From Thermacetogenium sp. UBA4966 (GTDB taxonomy: Bacteria; Bacillota; DSM-12270; Thermacetogeniales; Thermacetogeniaceae): DNA of 56,552 nucleotides. Under the pieces are notes generated by a model. It saw nothing but the letters and a program-made list of their open reading frames with translations, searched no databases and was not told where the DNA came from. This document shows positions 1 through 9,164 of the stretch, piece after piece; position 1 is the first letter of the stretch; the number at the start of each line of letters is the position of its first letter. Location of the stretch: the NCBI GenBank assembly GCA_002397275.1, contig DHAA01000094.1:1-56552 (forward strand). Reading direction: 5' to 3'. Made by a program: the position numbers and the translations under genes.

Positions 1-96
1 CTATGGCAGGACTTATTCTACATCTTCCTTTTGATCTTCCTGTCCATTCCCTTAGGCATCTATATATACAAGGTGATGACCAGGCAGCGGCGTTGA
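1..96 (+). pseudogene. kdpA: KdpA N-terminal fragment
   Basis: The frame starting at base 1 reads about 31 residues, including LFYIFLLIFLSIPLGIYIYK, and then stops at 94-96. This matches the first transmembrane segment of KdpA, the potassium-translocating subunit of the Kdp ATPase, whose usual length is over 550 residues. The rest of kdpA and all of kdpB are missing; sequence from the end of kdpC follows directly in another frame. The 5' end lies at or just before the window edge. This is a deletion remnant with no expected transport function. The assignment rests on residue pattern and on the neighbouring kdpC, kdpD and kdpE fragments. Confidence 0.6.
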
Positions 97-280
97 CCCT
101 CATATCACGCCTCAAGCCGCCGCATATCAGGTCAGCCGGATTGCCAAAACCAGAAATATAGAGGAAAATGAAGTAAGACGCATTATCCAAAGCTATACAA
201 GCAAACGATTCCTCGCCTTTATCGGTGAACCGGCTGTCAACGTGCTGAAGGTTAATTTGGCACTGGACGGTTCGCTATAA
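95..280 (+). pseudogene. kdpC: KdpC C-terminal fragment
   Basis: An open frame from 95 to the TAA at 278-280 encodes the C-terminal third of KdpC. It begins with DPHITPQAAAYQVSRIAK and ends with GEPAVNVLKVNLALDGSL, both characteristic KdpC motifs. KdpC is the small single-span subunit that stabilises the KdpB-KdpA complex. The N-terminal membrane segment is absent, and the frame abuts the KdpA fragment. A deletion therefore runs from near codon 30 of kdpA through kdpB into kdpC. It has no start codon of its own. Confidence 0.75.
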
Positions 281-294
281 TTGATATAACGATA

Positions 295-1691
295 ATGCCG
301 GATGAGCAAGGTGGTGAAACTGAAGTGGAAAAATCCGAGCGGCGGCCCGACCCTGATGCCATTTTAGAGGATATTCAAACGCATCAGGATCAGAAGCCGG
401 GCAGGTTAAAGATCTTCTTTGGATATGCCGCAGGCGTCGGCAAAACCTATGCCATGCTCAATGAGGCGCAGGAGCAATACAGATGCGGAATGGATGTTCT
501 GGTTGGATACATCGAACCGCATACGCGCCCGGAGACCATGCGGCTTCTGCATGGTCTGCCGGCATTGCCGCCAATAAAGATTTTATACAGGAACTTGCAG
601 CTGAAAGAATTTGATCTGGATGAAGCGCTGAAGCGCAGGCTTGAGCTGATCCTTGTGGATGAACTGGCCCATACCAACGCGGGGGGCAGGCGCAACAGGA
701 AACGCTTTCAGGATATTGAAGAGCTGCTGAACGCCGGGAGCGACGTTTATACGACCGTCAATGTTCAGCATCTGGAAAGCCTGAACGACGTGATTGAGAA
801 CATCACCAAGATCAATGTTCGGGAGACGGCGCCGGACTATATCTTTGACCGTGCCGATAAAGTCAAGCTGATCGATATCGAGCCTGACGAGCTGCTGCAT
901 CGCTTTGAAGAAGGAAAAGTATACCGCCCCGAACAGGCTGAAACAGCTAAGCGCAATTTCTTTACACAGGATAATCTGCGGCTGCTGCGCGAAATTGCCA
1001 TGCGCAGAACGGCGGACAGGATCAGCAATAAAAATCAGAACGAACGGCTCTTATCTGAAAAAATGGCGAATACCAAGCTGCTTGTCTGTATCGGCCCTTC
1101 CCCCTCGTCGGCAAAATGCATCCGCTGGACGGCCCGGGCAGCGGATGCCTTCCACGCCCACTGGATTGCTCTGCACGTGGAAAGCATCGAAAGCGAGTAT
1201 TTAGCCAAGGAGCAACAGAAAACACTCCGCGCAAACATGGATTTGGCGGGAAGGCTCGGCGCGGAAGTAGTCACCCTTAGCGGACACGACATCGCGGTCA
1301 CCGTATCCGAATACGCCAAGCTCTCCGGTATCACCAATATTGTGGTCGGAAAGAGCAGAAATAAAAAAGCGCTCAGAAACCTGTTGGAAATGGAGTTTGA
1401 GGATAAGCTGATCTCTCTTTTGCCCAGCATAGAAATACACATCATACCCGGCAGCGCCACGCGGCGCAGCTATAAAAAACCGCGCAAGGCAGGCCGCAAC
1501 CTGAATTTCAACCTTTCCTGGAAAGACACCGCCAGAACACTTGCCCTGCTGATCGCCACCACTCTGCTTTCCCTGCTGCTTCCCAGGCTGGGTATCGGGG
1601 AGCAGAACATAATCATGGCCTATATTCTCTCCGTTTTGATCATTTCACGCCTCACCGCGGGATACGTGTACGGCATCGTTGCTTCTGTGAT
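295..1691 (+). pseudogene. kdpD: Truncated KdpD sensor (KdpD and Usp domains, no kinase core)
   Basis: KdpD is the osmo/potassium sensor kinase of the Kdp system. The fragment keeps the cytoplasmic KdpD domain with Walker-type motif GYAAGVGKTYAML (about residues 43-55) and LVDELAHTN. A universal-stress-like domain follows (about residues 255-385), then the first two membrane segments of the DUF4118 region. Near base 1691 the frame runs straight into the middle of kdpE. The HisKA and ATPase domains, normally residues 650-900, are deleted. The open frame continues to 1866 but is not KdpD after the junction. No strong ribosome site precedes the ATG at 295. Any product could bind c-di-AMP or ATP through the retained domains but could not act as a kinase. 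Confidence 0.85.
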
Positions 1692-2175
1692 CGTCGAAAA
1701 CGCCGATTGTTGTGGTCTCGGCACGGGGACACGAGCGCGAAAAAGTGGAAGCCCTCGATCTGGGCGCGGACGACTATATCGTCAAGCCCTTCGGAACCTC
1801 GGAGCTGCTCGCCCGCATACGGACGGCGCTGCGTCACAGCCCGCAAAGCATGGGCGGAGCAGCTGAGGGAAGAGAAAAGATAACCATCGGTAGCTGGAAA
1901 TTGATTACAGCAAGCGAACGGTTTCGCTATCTGGGGAAAAGATTCATCTGACGCCTGTCGAGTACAAGATCCTGTCGCTGCTGTCCCAAAACGCGGGGAA
2001 GGTGCTTACTCATGATTATATCATGAGAGAGATATGGGGTTTGTATGCCGGCGACAACCATGCGCTGCGCGTCAATATGGCCAATATTCGCAGAAAGATC
2101 GAGGCCAATCCCGGCGAGCCTAAGTACATTTTAACGGAGATAGGCGTAGGCTACCGCATGGCTGAAGAATTATAG
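1692..2175 (+). pseudogene. kdpE: KdpE C-terminal part, frameshifted
   Basis: After the junction, one frame reads TPIVVVSARGHEREKVEALD and GADDYIVKPFGTSELLARIR, the second half of an OmpR-family receiver. Near 1890-1895 the homology shifts frame. LEIDYSKRTVSLSGEKIHLT and the winged helix then continue in the other frame to the TAG at 2173-2175. Restoring one base would rejoin the DNA-binding domain. The phosphoacceptor Asp half of the receiver is missing, so this copy cannot be a normal regulator. It resembles the intact regulator at 6994-7695 and is probably the original kdp regulator of this locus. Confidence 0.85.
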
Positions 2176-2219
2176 AAGTGGTCAAAATGTCAAATATTCT
2201 ATCAAGGGGGAAAGTTCTC

Positions 2220-2933
2220 ATGGCAGTCATCGAGATTAAGGGTTTGGTAAAGAGGTTTGGCAAGTTCACCGCTCTCGACGGCGTGGACTTGTCGGTGAAA
2301 CAGGGAGAGGTTCACGCCTTTCTCGGGCCCAACGGCGCGGGCAAAAGCACGACCATCCGCTGTCTGCTCGGTGTTCTCCGCTGTACGGCGGGTACTGTGC
2401 AAATGTTCGGGCAGGACGCCTGGAAAAACGCGGTCGAGCTCCACAAGCGCGTCGCTTTCGTTCCGGGCGACGTGAACCTGTGGAACAACTTCACAGGCGG
2501 TGAGGTCATCGACCTGTTCCTGTCACTGAACGGCGGTAAGTTTGATAAAGCGAAGCGGGAAAAATACCTAAAGCTGTTTGAACTCGACCCGTCCAAGAAG
2601 TGCCGCACCTACAGCAAGGGCAACCGACAAAAGGTCGCGCTTGTGTACGCCTTCGCCTCCGACGCGGAATTGTTCGTCCTCGATGAGCCGACAAGCGGGC
2701 TTGACCCGCTCATGGAGAAAGTGTTCCAAGACGGCATCAAAGAGATCAAGGCAGAAGGTAAAACCGTTCTGCTTTCATCGCACATTTTGAGCGAGGTTGA
2801 GAAACTCGCGGACAGCGTCAGCATAATCCGAGAAGGTAAAATCGTGGAAAGCGGCTCCATGGCAGACATCTCCGCAAAAGCGCAGGGACGAACGCTCGAA
2901 GAGTTCTTTCTCGCTGAATACGAGGGGAGGTGA
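2220..2933 (+). CDS. ABC exporter ATP-binding subunit (ABC-2 type)
   Basis: This 238-residue ATPase has Walker A GPNGAGKSTT, a signature region YSKGNRQKVALVYA, Walker B LFVLDEPTSGLDP and the switch His in LLSSH. It resembles the BcrA/CcmA group that powers ABC-2 drug and antibiotic exporters. The ATG at 2220 is chosen over an upstream GTG at 2178 because a GGGGGA ribosome site lies just before it and the protein family begins at MAVIEIKGL. The permease gene starts 7 bases after its stop, so the two form an operon. The substrate cannot be read from the sequence. Confidence 0.9.
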   Translation: MAVIEIKGLVKRFGKFTALDGVDLSVKQGEVHAFLGPNGAGKSTTIRCLLGVLRCTAGTVQMFGQDAWKNAVELHKRVAFVPGDVNLWNNFTGGEVIDLFLSLNGGKFDKAKREKYLKLFELDPSKKCRTYSKGNRQKVALVYAFASDAELFVLDEPTSGLDPLMEKVFQDGIKEIKAEGKTVLLSSHILSEVEKLADSVSIIREGKIVESGSMADISAKAQGRTLEEFFLAEYEGR

Positions 2934-2940
2934 AGAACCC

Positions 2941-4527
2941 ATGAACAACAATTTTGCGCGGCTCGGAACATACTTACGGTTTATCTGGCGCAGGGAGCGG
3001 ATTAGCTCTGTCGTCTGGATTGCCTGTATCGCGGGTTTGGCGGCGATGTTTGCGGCGCTCTACCCCACTCTGCTGCCCAGTCAGGCGGAAATAGTCCAAA
3101 TGGCAACAACAATGAGCAGTCCGGCAATGGTCGCTATGATGGGAAATGTCTACGGTATGGAGAGCCTGTCACAGGCGAGCGTAATGGCACAGGAATGCCT
3201 TGTATGGTTTCTGATTGCCGTCGCCGTGATGAATATTTTTCTTGTCAACCGTCACACGCGCCTTGACGAGGAACTCGGCAGGCTGGAGATGTTCCGCGCA
3301 CTGCCCGTCGGAAGGCTGACAGGCAGCGCCGCGACGATTAAGTTCGCCTTCGGAGTGAATCTGCTTGCCGCCGTGCTTACAGCCCTACTTTTGCTCGTTG
3401 TGAACATCGGCGGGACGACCGTCGGCGGAGCTTTTGCTTACGGTTTCGCCATCGGCGCGGTTGGGTTTGTGTTCGCGGGGCTAACGCTGCTTGCGGCGCA
3501 GTTGTTTTCGACCGCGGACGGGGTAAGCGGTTTCAGTTTGGCCATGCTCGGTCTGTTTTACATCCTGCGGGCGCTCGGCGACGTAAGCGGCAACGCCTTG
3601 TCGTACGTCTCTCCTCTTGGGCTGGGGCTGAAGGTTGAAGCGTTTTACAGCAACACCGCCACTCCGATCATCATCTTATTGCTTGAGGGGGTCGTCCTGA
3701 CAGCAGTTGCCCTTGCGGTCTGCACGGTGCGCGACCACGGCGCCGGTGTCCTGCCCGCTAGAAAAGGCAGAGCGAACGCCTCGCCTTTCCTGCGCGCTCC
3801 TTTCGGTTTTGCCTGGCGTGTGTCGCGCGGGACTGCGCTTGGTTGGGCGACAGCGCTGTTTTTACTCGGGGCGTCATACGGCAGCGTCTGTGCGGATATT
3901 AACGACTTCGTCGAGGGCAATGAGATGATGAGAAAAGTGTTAGAGGCGACCGGCGCAAATACGTTGCTCGATAATTATGTCGCCATGATCTACATCGTGA
4001 TGTCTATGGTGGCCAGCGTTCCCATTGTGCTGACGGCGATTCGGATTCATGGCGAGGAAAAGAGCGGCAGACTTGAACAGATTTTGGCCAAATCCGCGGG
4101 GCGCGTGAAACTGTACGGCAGTTTTATCGTTATAGCTGTAATTGAAAGCATTATAATGGAGTTTCTGCTCTCCATAGGGCTTTGGGCGGCGTCGGGCGGA
4201 GAGCTTTCTTTAGGTCCGCTTTTGAAAACTGGATTCAGCTATCTTCCGGCAATCTGGGTGATGGCAGGGCTTGCTGTTCTGCTGGTTGGGTCCTTGCCAA
4301 AGCTGACCGCTGTTGTGTGGGCGGTGTTCGGCTACACGTTTATCGTAATGTACTTCGGCAGGATTATGGATGTGCCGGAATGGGCAGTAAGGATTACGCC
4401 GTTCGGCAACATACCCCAGCTGCCCGTGCAGGAGTTTACAATCGTACCGCTTATCGCCCTGACGCTGATTGCAGTGGTATTCACCGCGCTCGGCGTGTGG
4501 CGATTCAAAGAGCGCGATGTTGGGTAA
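2941..4527 (+). CDS. ABC-2 type exporter permease, polyketide-exporter-like
   Basis: This 528-residue integral membrane protein has about twelve predicted membrane segments in two similar halves. Each half starts with a long hydrophobic segment near an SxVxW motif, as in COG3559-type exporters of polyketide antibiotics (tetronasin-resistance family). The ribosome site GGGGAGG ends about 8 bases before the ATG. It follows the ATPase gene directly and should form its membrane partner, exporting a hydrophobic compound or providing resistance to one. The substrate is unknown. An AT-rich inverted repeat at 4578-4611 downstream may end the transcript but lacks a strong T run. Confidence 0.85.
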   Translation: MNNNFARLGTYLRFIWRRERISSVVWIACIAGLAAMFAALYPTLLPSQAEIVQMATTMSSPAMVAMMGNVYGMESLSQASVMAQECLVWFLIAVAVMNIFLVNRHTRLDEELGRLEMFRALPVGRLTGSAATIKFAFGVNLLAAVLTALLLLVVNIGGTTVGGAFAYGFAIGAVGFVFAGLTLLAAQLFSTADGVSGFSLAMLGLFYILRALGDVSGNALSYVSPLGLGLKVEAFYSNTATPIIILLLEGVVLTAVALAVCTVRDHGAGVLPARKGRANASPFLRAPFGFAWRVSRGTALGWATALFLLGASYGSVCADINDFVEGNEMMRKVLEATGANTLLDNYVAMIYIVMSMVASVPIVLTAIRIHGEEKSGRLEQILAKSAGRVKLYGSFIVIAVIESIIMEFLLSIGLWAASGGELSLGPLLKTGFSYLPAIWVMAGLAVLLVGSLPKLTAVVWAVFGYTFIVMYFGRIMDVPEWAVRITPFGNIPQLPVQEFTIVPLIALTLIAVVFTALGVWRFKERDVG

Positions 4528-4706
4528 AAGCGTCCTACGCGATGGCTTTTCCGCGTTAATTATGATATAGTCAGCGTATCAAAATATTTCCAGGGCTGCG
4601 GGGAATATTTTCCGAACGATTACGGCCTTGCCGTCAACACGCGCGACCCTTGACAAGTTTGTATTGACGAGGCAGCAGCCGGCTAGGATAACAGTAAGAG
4701 GTACTT

Positions 4707-5324
4707 ATGCGGAAAAACATATACGGCATAACAAAATATTTTTTTATGGCTTTAATTATCCTTTTTATTTTGTTTACGGCTGTACTGCATGTCGTTTCAA
4801 AAAGCGGCGGTATGGAGTTGCCTGAAACAGACAAGATATCAGTTAAATATCCCATTGAATTTAAAGCTGAGATAAATAGCTACTTTGAAAAACAGGGCAA
4901 AAGTCAATGCAGCGGATATTCCTCCGCCTATATTCTCAGATGCCTTGGCGAAAATACAAAAGGCCAGGACATTTATGAAAGATTTGATTATAAACTTGCT
5001 AACGGATATGTTCTGCCGCAGGCTTTAATTAATGTTTTTCATGATTACGGATATAAAGCAAAAATGTATCGCGGCGATATTAAGCAACTAAAAACAAGAC
5101 TGTCGGAAGGCCGCCCAATTATTGTCTTGATTGGAAACGGAATAAGCTGGCAGCATTATGTAACAATTGTTGGTTACAATGAAAAAAAAATCTTTTTATA
5201 TGATTCCAATAAAGATACGGATCATTCCAAAGGATATAACCGGACAATGGATGTCTCCGAATTTATTAAACAATGGGAGAATGGGATACCTCTGTTTGAA
5301 AAAATATATTTTGTTGTTGAGTAA
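4707..5324 (+). CDS. Membrane-anchored C39-like cysteine peptidase
   Basis: This 205-residue protein has one N-terminal membrane segment (about residues 10-30) and an external papain-like domain of the peptidase C39-like type. The probable catalytic Cys sits in SQCSGYSSA (near residue 70), the His in WQHYVTIVGY and a partner Asp in LYDSNKD. Such proteins are used for peptide processing or surface remodelling, but stand-alone C39-like members are poorly characterised. The start is supported by AAGAGGT 5 bases before the ATG. Codon use is more AT-rich than its neighbours, which suggests separate acquisition. There is no bacteriocin precursor or transporter next to it. Confidence 0.7.
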   Translation: MRKNIYGITKYFFMALIILFILFTAVLHVVSKSGGMELPETDKISVKYPIEFKAEINSYFEKQGKSQCSGYSSAYILRCLGENTKGQDIYERFDYKLANGYVLPQALINVFHDYGYKAKMYRGDIKQLKTRLSEGRPIIVLIGNGISWQHYVTIVGYNEKKIFLYDSNKDTDHSKGYNRTMDVSEFIKQWENGIPLFEKIYFVVE

Positions 5325-5483
5325 GAAACTTAAAATCCCTTTCTAACTAAACCTTTGTATTTTTCATTATCTTGAAACATACTAGAGGAGAAATTTTTTA
5401 TGGGTTGAAAACTTAAACGGAAGAGCAGAAATGAGAAAAAGGCGAATTTAGTGAATCATATCAATAAAAGTGTCAGGGGATAT

Positions 5484-7007
5484 ATGGCGAAGAACATCAA
5501 ATCTATTGCTTATCGTGCGGGCATTATGATCGCTTTGTTAATAGCGGCTTCTGCAATAGCGTACTGTTTCCGCGCTATGGGATTGCTGGAGACCGATATT
5601 GCCATTGTCTACCTTCTCACCGTTTTACTGACGGCTCGATTTACAGAAGGATATTTTTTCGGCTTATTGTCTTCAGTGATAGCGGCATTCGCTTTTAATT
5701 ACTTTTATATAATGCCATATTTTTCATTAATGGTAAGCGCGCCGAGCTATATCATCACATTTATTATTATGCTCATCACAGCGCTGATCACAAGCGCCCT
5801 TACCACACATACCAAGAAAAACGAAATGGAAGCTCGTAAAAAAGAAGCCGAAACAAGGGCTCTCTACACGCTGACAAATCGCCTCACCGACGCTGCCGAT
5901 ATTCATGATATCGCCGGCATTACCACAAATGCAATCAGTAAAATGCTGAACAGTAATGCCGGATGTCTTTGTTTTGATGAAAACGGGATACCGGAACCGG
6001 CTTTTATTCAGCAGATTTCTGCTGAAAAGCAGATTCGCCGGGAAATACCGGATGCGAATGCGCTGATGCACCGCATCGAAGGGCTGCGCACCGGCTATGA
6101 CATAGGAACAGAGTTTTATGACTGGCCCATTTATGGACGGGAAACAACGCTCGGGATTATCCGGGTTCCGAAAGAAGCTGCTCAAAACATGAGCGAAGCG
6201 CAGACCCGCATGCTCCGCTCTATGATCGAGAGCACTGCTCTGGCCATGGACCGCTTCCGCGCCGCGCAGCAGAGACAAAAATCCAATGAGGAAACTGCTC
6301 AGGAGCGGTATCGCGGGAACCTGCTGAGGGCAATTTCCCATGATTTGCGCACCCCCCTTTCCGGCATCATGGGAACGGCTGAAATGCTGCTGAACATGAC
6401 TGCGGAGAATGACCGGCGCTATTCGCTGCTCGAGGGAATTCATAAGGATGCCGATTGGCTGCATTCTTTAGTTGAGAATATATTGAGCCTGACCCGCCTG
6501 CAGAATGGAAAGCTGGTGCTCAACAAACAAAAAGAGGCGGCTGAAGAGGTTGTGGGTACAGCGCTCCGTCATGTTTCACACCGCTTCCCGGAGTATGAAA
6601 TTGCGGTCAACGTACCGGATGAATTATTACTCGTTCCCATGGATGCAAAATTGATCGGACAGGCGCTGGTCAACCTTCTGGACAATGCTGTCAAACACAC
6701 GCCCCCCGAGGATGAGATCAGCGTTTCGGTAACAAAGGACGCCGATAATAACTGTGCCGTTTTTTCGGTTCGTGACAGCGGCGAAGGCATTGCGCCATCC
6801 GATTTGCCCAACATCTTTCAGACGTTTTATACGTCGCGGGTCAAGCACTCCGACGCCAAGATCGGCATTGGTCTTGGCCTCGCCATATGCGAAGCGGCGG
6901 TAAAGGCGCACGGAGGGAGCATAAAGGCCCGCAACCGCGCAGACGGCCCGGGAGCAGAGTTCACATTTATACTCCCACTGGAGGTGAATGAAGATGAATC
7001 ATCATAA
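5484..7007 (+). CDS. KdpD-like sensor histidine kinase lacking the KdpD/Usp domains
   Basis: The protein starts with a DUF4118 block of four membrane segments (about residues 8-110). A GAF-like region follows (about 130-260), then HisKA with phosphoacceptor His in AISHDLRTPL (about residue 286), N box LLDNAVKHTP, and G boxes DSGEGIAPSD and GIGLGLAICEAA. This is the C-terminal half of a KdpD; the N-terminal KdpD and Usp domains are absent. I prefer the ATG at 5484, with AGGGG 5 bases upstream, to the GTG at 5451. It overlaps the regulator gene by about 14 bases. Its position just upstream of ktrB suggests it senses potassium or turgor for KtrAB. Confidence 0.9.
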   Translation: MAKNIKSIAYRAGIMIALLIAASAIAYCFRAMGLLETDIAIVYLLTVLLTARFTEGYFFGLLSSVIAAFAFNYFYIMPYFSLMVSAPSYIITFIIMLITALITSALTTHTKKNEMEARKKEAETRALYTLTNRLTDAADIHDIAGITTNAISKMLNSNAGCLCFDENGIPEPAFIQQISAEKQIRREIPDANALMHRIEGLRTGYDIGTEFYDWPIYGRETTLGIIRVPKEAAQNMSEAQTRMLRSMIESTALAMDRFRAAQQRQKSNEETAQERYRGNLLRAISHDLRTPLSGIMGTAEMLLNMTAENDRRYSLLEGIHKDADWLHSLVENILSLTRLQNGKLVLNKQKEAAEEVVGTALRHVSHRFPEYEIAVNVPDELLLVPMDAKLIGQALVNLLDNAVKHTPPEDEISVSVTKDADNNCAVFSVRDSGEGIAPSDLPNIFQTFYTSRVKHSDAKIGIGLGLAICEAAVKAHGGSIKARNRADGPGAEFTFILPLEVNEDESS

Positions 7008-7695
7008 CGAATGTCTCCTTGTAGTTGAGGACGACAAACAAATACGGAACTTCATCTGCTATGCACTGCACACGCAAGGGCTCGGGCACATTGCGGCGAG
7101 CACCGGTCAGGGGGCGCTAAGCATACTTATTTCCGAACAGGTCGACTTGATGCTGCTTGACCTGGGGCTTCCCGACCTGGACGGCATGGAGTTGATTAAG
7201 AAGGTGCGCCAATGGTCGGAAATGCCCATCATCGTTGTTTCCGCCCGCGATCAAGACAAGGAGAAGGCGACGGCGCTCGATTTGGGAGCAGACGATTATT
7301 TGACGAAGCCCTTTTCCGCCACTGAGCTTTTGGCCCGCATCCGTGTCGCATTGAGACATTTATACAGGCAAAACAGCGGCAGCAAAGCGCGGCAAATCCT
7401 GAGTGTAGGTCAGCTGCAAATTGATCTGGATAAACGTTTGGTCTATGTGGACGGCAAGGAAACCCATGTTACTCCTATGGAATACAAATTACTGGCGCTC
7501 TTTTTTAAGAATATGGGAAAAGTCCTCACAACAAAACAAATATTGAAAGAGGTCTGGGGCGTGGGCTACGGTAGCGATACGCAGGCTCTACGGGCGCTTA
7601 TGGCAGGACTCAGGCGAAAGATCGAGAAGAATCCGGCAAAACCAAGGTACATCCTCACAGAGATAGGAGTTGGCTATCGTCTCGTAGATGAATAA
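6994..7695 (+). CDS. KdpE-like OmpR-family response regulator
   Basis: The receiver domain carries the phosphoacceptor in MLLDLGLPDLDG and the conserved Lys in GADDYLTKPFS. It is followed by a winged-helix domain ending ILTEIGVGYRLVDE, typical of KdpE. Length is 233 residues from the second ATG (6994), which sits 9 bases after GGAGG; the ATG at 6988 is too close to it. It overlaps the 3' end of the kinase gene, so the two are translationally coupled. A strong terminator follows at 7707-7746. A set of TTCTCACA direct repeats precedes ktrB and is the likely target. Confidence 0.92.
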   Translation: MNHHNECLLVVEDDKQIRNFICYALHTQGLGHIAASTGQGALSILISEQVDLMLLDLGLPDLDGMELIKKVRQWSEMPIIVVSARDQDKEKATALDLGADDYLTKPFSATELLARIRVALRHLYRQNSGSKARQILSVGQLQIDLDKRLVYVDGKETHVTPMEYKLLALFFKNMGKVLTTKQILKEVWGVGYGSDTQALRALMAGLRRKIEKNPAKPRYILTEIGVGYRLVDE

Positions 7696-7706
7696 AGCGT
7701 CTCTTG

Positions 7707-7746
7707 AAATGCCGTTTTGGGTTTCGAAACCGAAGCGGCATTTTTT
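7707..7746 (+). terminator. Intrinsic terminator after the KdpE-like gene
   Basis: AAATGCCG pairs with CGGCATTT across an inner GGTTTCGAAACC hairpin and is followed by a run of T. It lies 12 bases after the regulator stop and separates the two-component operon from ktrBA. Confidence 0.85.
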
Positions 7747-7748
7747 TA

Positions 7749-7814
7749 TTCTCACAGCATTCTCACACAGTTTTCAAGATTCTCACACCGTTCTCACAGC
7801 ATATTCGTTATGAT
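7749..7814 (+). promoter_or_regulatory. Direct-repeat operator and -10 element upstream of ktrB
   Basis: TTCTCACA occurs at 7749, 7760, 7780 and 7791, with a degenerate copy TTTTCAAG at 7771. Four of the five start points are 11 bases apart (one step is 9), so the copies fall on the same face of the helix. OmpR-family regulators bind such direct repeats as dimers. A TATGAT -10 element follows at 7809-7814 with no good -35, the pattern expected of an activator-dependent promoter. The KdpE-like regulator just upstream is the obvious candidate. Confidence 0.65.
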
Positions 7815-7852
7815 ATACGATATTCTTGCTTACATTATGTTGTTAAAGGCGT

Positions 7853-9151
7853 GTGACTATATTGAAAGCAAGATGGTTGAGACCGGGAAGATTTCTGGCG
7901 CTGGGGTTCGCCGCTGTGATCTTCCTGGGAACGGTATTGTTGCTATTGCCTATTTCCGCAAATACGGGCGTTGCGATTCGCCCTGTAGACGCGTTGTTCA
8001 CCTCAACCAGCGCAGTTTGCGTAACCGGGCTGATCGCCATAGATACAGCCGACCATTTCAGTGTTTTTGGGAGAACCGTGGTCGCGCTGCTGATACAAGT
8101 CGGAGGCCTGGGCATCACCTCCATCGGCGTCGCCTTTATTCTATTGGCCGGGAAAAAAATAGGGCTGAGAGAGCGCGTCCTTGTGAAAGAGTCCTTGAAT
8201 CTGAACACGCTTCAAGGCATAGTGCGTTTGGTGAAATCCATTATGATGCTAACGCTGTGCTTTGAAGCCGCCGGCATGGCGCTCAGCTATATAGTTTTTT
8301 CACAGGACTATCCGCCGCTGTCCGCGTTGGGCATAAGCGCCTTTCACTCTATAGCCGCGTTCAACAACTCCGGCTTTGACATCCTTGGAGGATATCGCAA
8401 CTTGACTCCCTATCGGGATAATGTGCCGTTGAACCTGACGACCTGCGGACTGATTATTTTCGGCGGTTTAGGTTTTTATGTAATTCGGGAAATATTGCAT
8501 AAACGGTCTTGGCGAAATTTAAGCATGAATGCAAAAATCGTCCTGACGATGACGGTTTCATTGCTGGCTATGGGAACGGTTTTGTTGAAACTTACAGATA
8601 ATGTTACATGGCTGGGAGCTTTCTTCCAAAGTACTTCCGCCAGGACGGCAGGCTTCAGCACCTATCCGCTTGGCGAATTCACCGCCGCAGGGCAGTTTGT
8701 TCTGGTTATACTGATGTTCATCGGCGCTTCGCCGGGTTCAACAGGGGGCGGCATAAAGACCACAACCGCTTTCACTATACTGAAGAGTCTTTTCGCTTTT
8801 GCTACAAACCGGGACTGCACGGCTTTCAGACGTAAAATCCCCCGTGAAAGCATCATGAAAGCATTTACCGTCGCCACGCTGGCGGCGATGGTCGTCTGCT
8901 TAATAACTCTCTTGATCTGTATCATCGAACCGCAGCTCACCTTTATGCAGGTTCTTTTTGAAGTGGTATCGGGATTCGGCACGGTGGGTCTGTCTACAGG
9001 CATCACTCCTCATTTGGCGGACAGCAGCAAGCTGCTTTTATGCCTGACCATGTTTATCGGCCGGCTCGGCCCGCTCACCATGGCCTGCATATGGGTGTAT
9101 CAACCGGCGTCAAATCTTTCTTATTCGGAAGAAAAAGTAACGATAGGATAG
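7853..9151 (+). CDS. ktrB: Potassium channel subunit KtrB/TrkH family
   Basis: This 432-residue membrane protein has the four pore-loop repeats of the Trk/Ktr/HKT superfamily. The filter regions are TSTSAVCVTGL, HSIAAFNNSGFD, QSTSARTAGFST and VSGFGTVGLSTG, each with the key Gly. Length matches KtrB, which is shorter than TrkH. It moves potassium inward, gated by the KtrA ring encoded 13 bases downstream. The start is a GTG at 7853 with a weak AAAGGCG site; other starts would remove the first membrane segment. The KdpDE-like pair upstream and the repeat operator suggest it is induced at low potassium. Confidence 0.93.
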   Translation: MTILKARWLRPGRFLALGFAAVIFLGTVLLLLPISANTGVAIRPVDALFTSTSAVCVTGLIAIDTADHFSVFGRTVVALLIQVGGLGITSIGVAFILLAGKKIGLRERVLVKESLNLNTLQGIVRLVKSIMMLTLCFEAAGMALSYIVFSQDYPPLSALGISAFHSIAAFNNSGFDILGGYRNLTPYRDNVPLNLTTCGLIIFGGLGFYVIREILHKRSWRNLSMNAKIVLTMTVSLLAMGTVLLKLTDNVTWLGAFFQSTSARTAGFSTYPLGEFTAAGQFVLVILMFIGASPGSTGGGIKTTTAFTILKSLFAFATNRDCTAFRRKIPRESIMKAFTVATLAAMVVCLITLLICIIEPQLTFMQVLFEVVSGFGTVGLSTGITPHLADSSKLLLCLTMFIGRLGPLTMACIWVYQPASNLSYSEEKVTIG

Positions 9152-9164
9152 GAGGATAAAAAAT

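Noticed and set aside
4561..4611. An AT-rich inverted repeat as terminator of the ABC-2 exporter operon.
   Set aside because: The T run is only four bases and interrupted; too weak to list as a terminator.
5727..6464. A 245-residue open frame on the - strand.
   Set aside because: It is antisense to the KdpD-like kinase, whose domains are unmistakable.
7717..8265. A 182-residue + frame overlapping the start of ktrB.
   Set aside because: It crosses the terminator and operator region and lies out of frame with the strongly conserved KtrB protein.
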